DNA of 64,000 nucleotides from Arion vulgaris. Its lineage: Eukaryota; Mollusca; Gastropoda; Stylommatophora; Arionidae. A program made the position numbers and the translations under genes. Positions 24,600 through 36,000 of this stretch are shown one piece after another. Below the pieces are notes generated by a model. It ran no database searches. It was not told the DNA's origin and saw nothing but the letters and a program-made list of their open reading frames with translations. The stretch spans positions 43,333,398-43,397,397 of the forward strand of contig CM036756.1 of the NCBI GenBank assembly GCA_020796225.1. The letters are read 5' to 3'. Within the stretch, counting starts at the first letter, position 1. Each line of letters begins with the position of its first letter.

Positions 24600-26440
24600 A
24601 ATGAAAGAAGCACTTAAGACATAGACTAAAACCAAGTCTGAACAAGACTACGTTATATTTAAAATAACAAGAAAAGATTCCAAACTAACAGCTAAACCAT
24701 AAAAAGACAACCACAAAAAAATATAGGGAAAAGATGGCTACTCTCAATAAAGACTCCAAGAAAATGTTATAAACATGTTAAAAACATGAGAAATAGGAAT
24801 GAATGCTACAATATAGCCAACATCATAAATGACAAGAGAGATAAAGTTTTATTTAATCCAAAATAAAGAATAGCAAGATGGGCAAAATATTTCCAAGAAC
24901 TACTTAACAACATATGCAACATAGGTAATCTAAAATATGTGCATAGAAACAATGTGGAAAAATAGGGAAACTTCATACAAGCAGAAAGAAAATAATAATA
25001 CATTGAAGCTCTTAGCACTGAACTTGGATGGAATAACAACAGAAACTATCCAGACTTGTGAACAAACAGGTACGAAGTAGCTAAGAAGAATTTTTAATAT
25101 AGCTTGGGAAGAAAAGTCCCAGTTGTATGGCATTAGTTATAACGATATGTAGAAAGAAAGGCAATTTTGAGACTTATTAAGCCATGCAATGAAATGTAGA
25201 CAAATCTATTAGAACAAAGAGATAGTCCCATAGCAGAAAAACAACTCAGCAGACCACAATTTGGTTTTAGAAAAAGTAAGAGGTGTACAGATACTCTCTT
25301 GACATTTGTGACAAATATGCAACAAAAACCAGAGTATAACAACTAACAGAATATTGAGTTTGTAGAGAAAAAAAAAAGGCATTAATAGAATTCTACTCCA
25401 GACTTTTCTTGAAGACTACAGAATACAAGGACAATTGTTAGAAAATATCATAGCCATGTACCACGGAAGCCAAAGTTCAGTAAGAACACAAGAAGACATG
25501 TTCACAGTGAAAACAGATGTGAAGCAGGGATGTGTGCTCTTCCTTCTTCTATTTAACATCTACATTGACAAAGTATCCAAAATAGTTGTAGTTTTACAAG
25601 CAGAGCAGGATGCTTGAGGGGCAGAGAGGTGTGTTAAACAGCAAGCCACAGGAACCATCAGTATGCATACCCTTCAACATCTGTTGGAGGAGACTGAGCA
25701 CCTATGGGTTTGCCCAGAGTGCTGTGACATCAGCTCAGTAACCAATAACCAAATAAGCCAGCTCTACAAAAAATGACCCAGAAACATCACTTAATGTAGA
25801 ACTTCACATACCAGCTGGAAAAAAAGACAATCGTGATAAATGATCTTCTATTTGTAGACGATCAGTGCCTGTTTTACAATGATGACAGCAGACTACAAAG
25901 CCATGTTAACAAACTGAATTCAAAAGATATAACAAGAACAAAAATTCAATCAAATCAAGAAGTAATGCAAGTTAGTAGAAATATCAGATCCTCAATATAT
26001 GTTTCAGAGGTACATCACTGAAACAAGTCAAAGAATTTAAATATTTTAGAAGCATGATCACTGAAGATGGCAGAAAGGACAGAGAAAATGCAAATTTAAC
26101 CAATCACGATTCAGTAAGAAGTGACACAATCAGATAGAAGGTGAGAACAACACCATACACCGAGAAAAAGAAGAACAAATGGTTTGGCCATCTCATCAGA
26201 ATGCATGACCATCAGTTACCCGCTTATTTGCTAAAACAGCACACATCTGATACAAGAGCAAGAGGGCGCTCAAGAAAATAAAATTGATTGACAACATTAA
26301 AGACATCCTACAACAACATTGAATAACTATAAACAATGCCACTGATAGAGTGCTGGCTGGACCACCAACTATTCCTTTCAATGATGATTGACGGCATGTG
26401 AGAGAGAGATAGATTGACCAAAACTAAAATTTGCTATCAA
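24600..26440 (+). pseudogene. Decayed LINE reverse transcriptase with a nested insertion
   Basis: Fragmented plus-strand frames follow the order of a non-LTR reverse transcriptase. Near 25,246 there is RPQFGFRKSKRCTDTLLT. At 25,435-25,590 there is TVKTDVKQGCVLFLLLFNIY (the RT palm strand usually written G.RQGC.LSP.LFNIY). At 25,833-25,900 there is INDLLFVDDQCLFYNDD, the catalytic motif C with FVDD in place of the usual FADD. Further on come fragments such as FKYFRSMITEDGRKDRENAN and WFGHLIRM. Stops and frameshifts separate these blocks. A LINE-X fragment is inserted at about 25,588-25,772. The 5' half (24,600-25,200) is barely recognisable. Confidence 0.75.
25588..25772 (+). mobile_element. 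LINE-X 3' fragment nested in the RT remnant
   Basis: The insertion begins 'gttttacaagcagagcagga', within the segment that corresponds to the 49-bp satellite monomer. It continues through 'ccacaggaaccatcagtatg' and ends 'cagtaaccaataaccaaata', the LINE-X tail. It splits the RT palm motif from the FVDD motif of the host LINE, so it inserted later. It is strongly 5'-truncated and non-coding. Confidence 0.8.
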
Positions 26441-26479
26441 TTCTCTAATTTTTGAAAATATATTCTAAGTTCACTGGGA

Positions 26480-26735
26480 TAATTGCCAGTGCTACGATAT
26501 ATAATGAAACAACAGGTGAAATGGTACGGACATGTATCAAGGCTACCACAAGACAGTCTCTGTCAAAGAGCACAAGCATTCAGATACAAAGGCAACAGAC
26601 CCAGAGAACCACCAGGTAAACGATGGATCGATGGAATATCCGAGGCACTAAGTTCCACCTTGTACAAATCGCATAATGAGGCATGCTCCAGGTGTCTTTT
26701 TTTTTGGACCTGATGTCGAAAGGCAAAACAGGATT
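26480..26735 (+). mobile_element. LINE-E ORF2 C-terminal fragment
   Basis: The ORF reads QQVKWYGHVSRLPQ...GNRPREPPGKRWIDGISEAL, the 'W(F/Y)GH..R.P....GRP..RW.DGI' signature at the C-terminal end of many LINE ORF2 proteins. Related copies lie at 49,265-49,505, 61,200-61,485 and 50,425-50,500. It is a short, 5'-truncated remnant immediately 3' of the SLU7 gene. Confidence 0.75.
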
Positions 26736-26839
26736 AGAAAATAGATAGTTCACTGTCTTTAAAATGATAACTATCAATGATAACAGATGTGTTTTAAATG
26801 AAATTCTCACAAATCATTGTATTTACAAATGAGTACTCC

Positions 26840-27018
26840 TCAGTTTCTTAAAAAATTTGACATTGGATCATCTGTCCGTCTCTGTTTCAGTCTGAAAGCT
26901 TCCATCTCCTCATCAGTTGGCGCTCTCACATCAATCATGCTGTTATACGGTCGCTTTGCTCATCCATCTGAAGTAGTCTTGTCATCTTCTCATCATGAAT
27001 TTTCTGAGCTTCAAGTGC
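26840..27018 (-). CDS. SLU7: SLU7 last coding exon, frame broken
   Basis: 179 nt after acceptor 'cttgttttttgcag'. Phase 0 reads [20 protein letters not shown], the counterpart of the '...LLHVKETMQIDE' segment. It then shifts and stops at 26,935-26,937. One base further on, the conserved tail is intact: PYNSM...[18 protein letters not shown] and the stop at 26,840. A single missing base near 26,958 accounts for this exactly. It is either a real allele, which would remove about 30 conserved residues, or an assembly/consensus error. Confidence 0.9.
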
Positions 27019-30000
27019 CTGCAAAAAACAAGTCAGTTTGTACATAAGCTGCAATGACTGGATAGAAAAAAAAAGTATTTATGGCACAGTCCATGGTTTA
27101 TTGATAGGACCATCACCATTGCACTTTGGTGAGTAACCATGTGTGCTCCAATCTCTTTCTTACACAGAAAAATCTCATCTGCAGTGCACAAACTCCTTAG
27201 CACCGCCGAGGGTTCCCGATTTAATATGAAGATATTTTGTAGGAATTCTATTTTTAAACTTTTCTAATGAATTTTGCCTGGGCAGCGGCATTAAAACCTG
27301 TTCTTCTTGATTTTAAACTGCCAAAGTTCTTTTACACACTCAAATTGAATGCGGGACCTACGTTTTATCGTCCGTCTGAAAATATCCAGTTGATTCCATA
27401 AGAGAGCGCATCGAGTACCTTTGACATGAGAGGCAAGCACATAACCTCTATGCCAGAGACCCCCTGCCACACAGATAACATAGGCAAAGATACATTATCC
27501 TTTTTTTGATTGTCATTCCCAGGTTCTCATTATCAAAGACGCAGACAATACATGCAATGAAATGTTACTAACCTCCTTTAGCAGTTTTTTCTTTCTTTCC
27601 TCCTCATCTGATTCTTCTTCTGAAGATGAATCTGATGATGATGATGATGAATCTGAAGATGTACCAGAAGATGAGGAATCTGAACCAGATGATGATGAAC
27701 TACTGTCACTTGAACTTTCATTTTGCTCTTCTTTTCTTTCTGCTCTGTTTTTTGTATTCTTTTTCTTTGCTTTCTCGGCCATCATCTTCTGATGTTTCTG
27801 TTTAACAAAAAAAATATATGAATTACTACTATGAATATAAGTTAACCTTTCAAGACATGCACTAATCTTTAACTCTGTCCATAGACGGGTGTGTATGTAT
27901 GTATGTATATATATATATATATATATATCTTTCCTTCCGTTCGCTTAATATATTGTCTATATATTCTACATTGTTTTTTCTACAAGCTTCACTCTTTTGC
28001 AGCTCATACAGAGGTCTGTGTAGTTTTATGTCCTATGTTGTTTCGTTAGGCTAGTGAGTTTGCCTCAGTATATCATATTCGGGGTAATCTTGAAGTATGT
28101 GCTCTGCAGACTGATGTGCATGTTTACATGGCTGAATTGTCAATATATATATATATATAATGTAGCAAAAAATTAATGTTTCCTACATACATGTGCATAA
28201 TTGTATGGTTGGCAAATAGCGCCGGTGTAGTAGTTTGTCAAAATGGTGTATGTGTATGACATCACTATTATCAAATAGCTTGTTTTGAGCCGCACTTTGC
28301 CCTCCTAGCAGTCATTCTGAATTTCTCTCTCTCTCATAGGGCCTCTGCAGTCATAATGCTTAAATCAGGTTAAATCGTGAATCCATCTTCTCCGTGGTCT
28401 CCTTCTCCTCCTTGTTGCAGGGATGCCTCCTTCCATAGTAGTATTCTTCAACCCTTCGTGTATTACACCTGCTACAAACAATAAGCTGTAATGTAATTAT
28501 TAATGGTGAAGAAAGAAGGTATTAAATATGCATCATCAAATTAAAAAAAAGGTCTAAAGGAGCAGGATTGACTTAACTGCACTATTTATCCCCATATAGC
28601 TTCATCCCTGTCGGCAGAGATGGCTCTGTCATCTGCAGAGAGTGTTGCATAGCACAAACTCTGTAGCTCCTACAACAATCCTAGGGATCTCATTAAAAAA
28701 TTGCACATGTGACTCGGTCCAGATTCAAATTCACAGCCTTCAAATAAGAAAGACTAGATAACATCATCAGTATTTGATAACTTCTTAGCTACTTGGAACT
28801 CAAGATTGGTGGTAGAAATGGAAAAATCATATTGTTTATTGACCAATGTACAGCTTATACTAAACACACAGCATACTTCTGGCCAGCAATGGCAGAATGT
28901 GAGAGGGCCATTCAGAATCAGAACTGTTTGATTCTGAACACGACTTTGCTGGCGCATTTTCGCAATGTTTGGTCGGGTATTTTCCGGTTTCGTTTGCCGA
29001 GCTACTGAGTTAGTGCTTGAACAACGCTATGAGCTATGACTGTTACATGGAATGCTTTTGCTGTGTCAACCGTGCGTTTGTTGTGTGTATTCAGAAAATG
29101 GCGGACAGCGGTTATGACGAACAAGCTCAGTCTGCCGTATGCAGTTATATTGCGAGTGCAGAAAGCTGGATTTTGTCATGATTGATGTTCCTTCGACAAG
29201 AATTGCAATTCAAGTGATGAACAGTTTTATGTTGCTACATTAGTGATGGCCATATGCATTTTATGCGGTGCAGGTTTCTTATTGTGGTGGTACACGGCTG
29301 TTTCATTCTGGAATTAGTTCACACAGGAAACATTTCACAGTTGTTAGCATTTCGTGTGATTTTCATTGGCACAGGAACGGAGCAATTATGGGGTGACCGT
29401 TGCAGTGAAGTTGGAACCGTACTTATGAACTATGAACTACAGCATACTTAAGATATGAAAGTGTAGTGATCTTTCCTATACTGAGATCACCTGGCATACA
29501 GGCGCCAACGAAGAAATAAAAAAGAGGAGATGGACATTTTTGGGACATACATTAAAAATGCAGAAGACCAGACACCCACATGTGGCTTTGAAATGGAATC
29601 TGGGAAGCAAGAGAGGTAGGGGACGACCTAGAGAGACATGATGATGAACTGTAGACAAAAGATAAGAGGATAAGAGATGAAAAGACATGGAATGAACTAA
29701 TCTGGCTTGCTCAAAACAGATCATGTTGGAGGAAATTTGTTGATGCCTTATGCTTCAACTAGAGTTGAGAGAAGAAGTAATCTTCCCAGCTATCTGCATG
29801 TATATTTACCTCTACAAGTGTTTCTGACTCTTCCTTTCCATAACTGCCTCTGGGGATCAGCAACATATTGCTCTCCTGGGGTCAGAAATAAAGAGTTATT
29901 ATAACAAGCACACAAAGTAATATCTACAAAAATAATAATAAGTGTATATCCTCAGTCTTAAAACACAATATATTTCTCAATGATATATGCACATATACAT

Positions 30001-33000
30001 ATATTTTTTGTCTTTTGTAGATTCTACCATTCAATGGGTTGTCCGAGTCGAACTTTGCCATTCTAATAGTCCTTTAGAATGTCTCTCTCTCATAAGCCCT
30101 ATGCCTTGCCCTTGTAGGCATCATGCTCAAATCATGTCACATTCTGAATCCATCTTTTCTGTGGTCTTCCTCGTGTCCTCTTTGTTGGCATGTCTCCTTC
30201 CATAATGGGATTCAGGATTTTGTGTCTTTTTTATGTCCAAAATACTTCTATCTTATTCTGATTTTTAGCATCAGCCAGGTTTTTTTTTAATTTTGAGTTC
30301 CTTCTGGATAGATCTATTGCTCTTTTTCTGTCCATGGTATACAGAGAACTCTTCTGGAACTTATATTCCAAATCACATTTATGTCTTTCCATTGTGAAAA
30401 ATGTCCATGTTTCATAACCATAATTTGCCACTGAAAATATGCATGCTCTTAGTATTCTGATCTTTATTTTCCTATCAGTTCTATAGATCATGTCTATAAA
30501 TAAAATAATTGAGAGATAACGGAATGTGTACTGTATTGGTTATATAACAAGAATTTGCATGTAAGGATTTTCATGGTTTGGAGCTGTAATCATTTGCATT
30601 CAATCTTCTGATAGTGGCTGCAAGATAGCAGGTTGACCTCTATTTACTGAGATACTTTTCCTCTTGGCTAGAGTTTACAGAGGTTCTTGCTTACTTCATG
30701 TTACCAGCATTGAATAAATGAGGTATTTCATTGGTATCACTAGTGTCAACACCCCAGCCTGGCTGGAAAGTATTGCTGTTCGGTTCACAACTGCTTTTTT
30801 GTCCAGTATGAAACTGGCTTAGATTGCAGATGACGCTTCATATATGGAAGTTGTTTCACTATCCGCAACCTGTGGACACTTTCCTATTTAGATCCGTTGT
30901 CCCTTCTCACAGGTGGTATCACAAGTGCTGTGAAAGTATCACTGTTTGGCCCACAACTGCTTTTTTGTCCAGTATGAAAATGTGGATTGTGAATGATAGT
31001 TTATATCTGGAGGTCGCCTGCCTGCCCAGTGTGTTCGTAGCGCATTGGACTATGGGTGACAAGTCCTCTGTGAGTGTGGGTTCAACTCACGGACTGGCAG
31101 AAAAGCCACAGGTTCCCCAGATTTATGGTGTTCGTGGCACCGAACCGAAGGGTTACGATGTCCATGACACCGAGCCAAAGAGCTTTCAGCTCAAGTGCTT
31201 CTGGATCGGAAAAAATATAAAAATCTGAGGTCATTTCAATATCCACAACATGTGAACACTTCTTATTTGGATTCGTCATCTCCTCTAACAGGATTTAGGA
31301 TTATACTAGACACAGAAAGGAAGAGAGAGCACATTAAGTTGTTGATATAATCCTTACCTCCTCTGCTTTTTTCCCAGCAGTGCCTGTGCAATAAGACTCC
31401 TTGAGAAAAGAATGGCAGCAAACGTAGCCCCATTTGCCCTCTCTCCAATAAGAACCCCAGACAGACTGTTAATGAAATAGAGACATAAAATACAAACTTT
31501 AATTGAAATGATATATACACAATATTGAAGCAGAGCTCAACAACATGCATATGACTGAGGTAGAAAGAAAAGCAGAAGATTTAATTGAGTGGAAATTTGT
31601 TGTCTTTATCTTATGTGCCCTTGGGTAGGACGAGGACTGATGAAATTGTTTAATAACTTATCTCCCATTGACCAGTCTATTTACACCAGTTTGAAATTAT
31701 GCTAACATGTTTATAATTTGTTCACATGTAATAAAGTATTGAATAGCTGAATAAACAAATCGACTCCTGGAGAAATAATAGCTTTAAGTTCTAATGTTTG
31801 TTAAAAATATTGTTTGCATAAACCATGCTGCTAGATTGAATAAACAAATCGACCCCTGGAGAAATAATAGCTTTAAGTTCTAATGTTTGTTAAAAATATT
31901 GTTTGCATAAGCCATGCTGCTAGATTGAATAAACAAATCGACCCCTGGAGAAATAATAGCTTTAAGTTCTAATGTTTGTTAAAAATATTGTTTGCATAAG
32001 CCATGCTGCTAGATTGAATAAACAAATCGACCCCTGGAGAAATAATAGCTTTAAGTTCTAATGTTTGTTAAAAATATTGTTTGCATAAGCCATGCTGCTA
32101 GATTGAATAAACAAATCGGCCCCTGGAGAAATAATAGCTTTAAGTTCTAATGTTTGTTAAAAATATTGTTTGCATAAGCCATGCTGCTAGATTGAAGACA
32201 ACAGTCAGGGGTTTTTGTAGCTAAATTTGCCTTTGTTTTGCGTTCTGATGGTCGTGGGTTTGAATCCAAACCGCATCATCCTGTTCATGAGTGAATTTTT
32301 CCCAGAGACCCGTAGGATTGTTGCAGGAGCTACAGAGTTTGTGCAATACTCTCATCAGGTGATGTGCCATTTCTGCACAGAGGGACCAAGCCATTTGGAG
32401 TAAAACTGGGTGCAATAAGTCAATCCTTCGGCTTTAGACAACAGATTCAAATTACTGAACAGCGATAATAGTTCAAATTGGAAAAAGTTATTTAGTGATA
32501 CTAGGGACGCCACTGTGTTGCGAGGGTCTACAAGGGGAGCAAAGAATAGTAACACTGTGACCTACTGGGCATGCCGTAAGAGGCGACTAAGGTAGGGTTC
32601 GGCTACCTCATCCGGTAGAAAATTTTAGCTGCAAAATCCACCGAACCAAGAAAAAGTCAAAACAAGGAAAATAATAACGGTGCCAACCAAGCTTCTTTAT
32701 TCCGCTTGTATCCGCAGAGGGTGGAAAGAAAAATAAGCCATCCCTTCAAATCCCACTTCAGCCTCCATACCTCTAGCCTTTCTAGAAGCTTGCCCACTAT
32801 GTTGTTCTACAATGTAATTATTATAAAACCGCTTATATTTATGATTCTTACTAGGTTTTGCTAGTGGTTTTAAGTGGTCATTCCTCCCTGATCTCGCCAC
32901 TTCTAAAGCTGGTATTGAATTCTTTACTAAACTCATTCATATCAGTATCCGATATCCTGTTTATGTCATTTTATTGGATACCTGTGCTGTATTGCGTGAT

Positions 33001-36000
33001 TTCTTAAGCGTTGCCTAGATTTAAGTACCCTACTGTACTAGGTATCCTGAAGACAGTCAAAGACAAATCCCACAGACACATCTCTTTACATTAGTAGAGG
33101 TCAAAGATACAGTGAATACAGAAGTCAGCTAATCAGATCTGACCAAGATTCTTTAAATTGTGATCCTGGTAACAGGCTGTATCACCAAGTTTGGCAAACA
33201 TAGTCGAGATCAAAGAGGGAAGATAAACCCAACCCCAAAGCGGTAAACTAATGTGTTTGAACTAGAAGACACAGACATCACAACATTTCTGTAAACTGTA
33301 AAACAATGTAACAGTCACCTTTTCTTTTTCATGATGAAGAAGAACGTAGAAGTTTACAATAAAATATGACCACTAACTGTATTGTAATCAGTATACTTAC
33401 TGTATGATTATTATTAAAGACATCTTCCTCATATCTGGACTTTACTGCTGCCTTCTCTTGACCTTTGATTACAGAGCCAGTTCGAGAATATTCCACATAG
33501 TCTTCCTAAACAACAAACAAGAATTTCACTTGTTAGTATACTTTTTTCCCACAACTATATGTATAACGTTTATTAGTGTCCATATTGAGTTTTGCAATTC
33601 AAAATTATGAACAGAAAATATTATATAACATACTCTTAATGTACAATTTAAAGTCTTCATTTTTATTTTGCTGTTGTAAAATAATTAATTTTGTCTGTTA
33701 AAAAATATAGTGAAGGCCAGAACCTGGATCTGTTACAAAGAAAAACTTTTGATTATTTGTCTACAAACAAAAAAAGATGCCAAACCAAAATTTATCAATA
33801 ATTAAGAAATTTAAAATGTTGAATATCTTGGTTCTGTAACTAACAACAATTGAGACTAGAAAAGAAATCAAAAGGGAACTGTCCATGACAATTCAGTGGT
33901 TAAATAGTATTAATAACCTATGGTAAGTGAAAGGAACAAATGTAAATCTTCTGAGGGCATATATTTTTCCATGGTAGCATCATTGACCATGGCCAATGTC
34001 TATGTGACAGATGATAAAAAGCATGAGCTCAAGTTTAACTGGATCACTAAAGAAGAAGATAGTCTTCCTCTGTGATACGGTCATTTGTTCTACTAAATCA
34101 TCAAGCTTGTCATCAGGACAAAATCTTCAGACGGCAGATTTGTAAAAGTCTAGTTTAGCTTCTACCTGATAAGAACAATGAAATGTTACAGAGCAACTTG
34201 CTTGAGTGATGTTACCATCATATGACATGCGAGGAATTTGATTAGGAACACCAGTGCCAACCCTTTACACTACCTTATACTGCTTGGAAAACATCCCTGT
34301 TTGATTAGCAACCTATTACACAACATCTTCATGCCTGGGACACATATAAGTCTTCAATAAGGATTTTCCATGTTCTCTTGCAACCTTTGATGTAGTTTTC
34401 CATGTCATAGATACTGCAGACAGTTGTTCTTCTAAAGTTCATCTTCATATTGTTCTTGGTCTTCCTTTTCTCCTCTGGTGTCCCTGTGAAGGTTGTTTTC
34501 ACTGGATTCATTCGCACAGCATGACCAAACCATTTCCACTATAGCAGTATTCATCATTTTCCAGCTAGGTATAAGTTATATGAGGACTATCATCATAGCA
34601 CTTTGGACATGTCCATATGTACACTGATCTCCACCTCAACAAATCCAGCAGCGCCCAGCGGCCCAACACGCTAGTTAAATATTGATTAATTAATCTTTAT
34701 GCACATTTGGTATGTCATTCTTTTTGGGCTGTTATTTGGAAACATCTATTGTTAGATATTCTTTCTAATTAGAATATTGTCATGATTCTGTGCAAGCATG
34801 TGTGGTAGACAGTCTCTCTGCATCCTTTATTGTCATTCTCCAATACTCTAATCCATAAAGCAGGAGTGGTAAAATGATACTTTTAAACAGTTTTAAATTT
34901 GGTTTCTTTGTTATAGCTAAAATCTACTCAGCCACTCTGTTTGTTTGTTTGCATTCCCTCTTATCAAACAGTTTAATTCCCTTTTTGTCATATGTTTGGT
35001 TTAGACAAAGAATGACTAAAATATTGCATCTCTGTTCACAGGCCCCTACATATGTAGGGCAGGTGAATCCAAAATTTTTGGCCTAAGGAAATGTTTGAGT
35101 CTGTCTCGCTGACAGTCCATTGCACTTTCCCTTGCATCGTGTGCTATACACTCTTTAATGATCATTTTTACGCTGTATATTTGGGCTTATGGCCATTCTA
35201 AAACTGGCTAGGATCGCAGCTGACAAACCATGTATGGTTAGCATCTGCCATAATTTCTATCAAGACATTTGGTTTACTTTGTGGACAACCTTACAACACA
35301 TCAGACTATGGTAGAATTAGAGAGAGAAAAGCTTGACAAGAGCACCACATAAATATGTAACATACTGTTTGTGCCAATAGCAACTGTCTGGGAGGAACCT
35401 CCAAGTGTTCTTGTCCTCCATACTTGTCCAAAATTGAATCTTTAGCTGTCTTCTTAAATTCATGCTTTCTCTTTCCAAATTCCTTGTGAAGCAACTCCAA
35501 TTTTGTTGGGTCTGCCTGAAGATGGATGTCATTACCTCGCTCATAAGCCTCCCAAGCAAACACTGAAATGAGAATTAAGAACATGCTTAATAAATTATCC
35601 TTTGTCGTAGCCAAAGGAACCTGGTTAGGTAGAAAATCCACAGGTTCACCATATACAGAGTCACATGCAAAGGCTGTTAAAGGATCCATGGGAACATGAA
35701 TGAACATAAATATAGTAGTAATACAGAGGTCTATGTGGCGAAGTGGTCAAAATGCTTGCCTTGCGATATGAATGTTATGGGTTCAACTCCAGGCCAACGC
35801 ACAGGTTCAACGCACATTCAGATGAGCAAGAATTTTTCTGGAGATCACTAGAATTGATGCTGCTGCGAAGTTACTGAGTTTGTGCAATGATCTCAGCAGG
35901 TATATGCCATTTCTATACTTTACTGATTTGTATTACTTTTACAAAAACACAATTAAACCAACAATTCAAGATAATTCAGTCCTGAACACCTTAAAAAAAC

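Noticed and set aside
26817..27047. Plus-strand ORF of 76 codons
   Set aside because: It is the antisense shadow of the last SLU7 exon.
27562..27792. Plus-strand ORF rich in Asp and Glu
   Set aside because: It is the antisense of the Ser-rich exon 13 of SLU7, which has matching splice sites and phase.
35727..35800. tRNA gene suggested by good A and B boxes
   Set aside because: The boxes belong to the head of a SINE-B copy; the body and family tail follow and the cloverleaf is degenerate.
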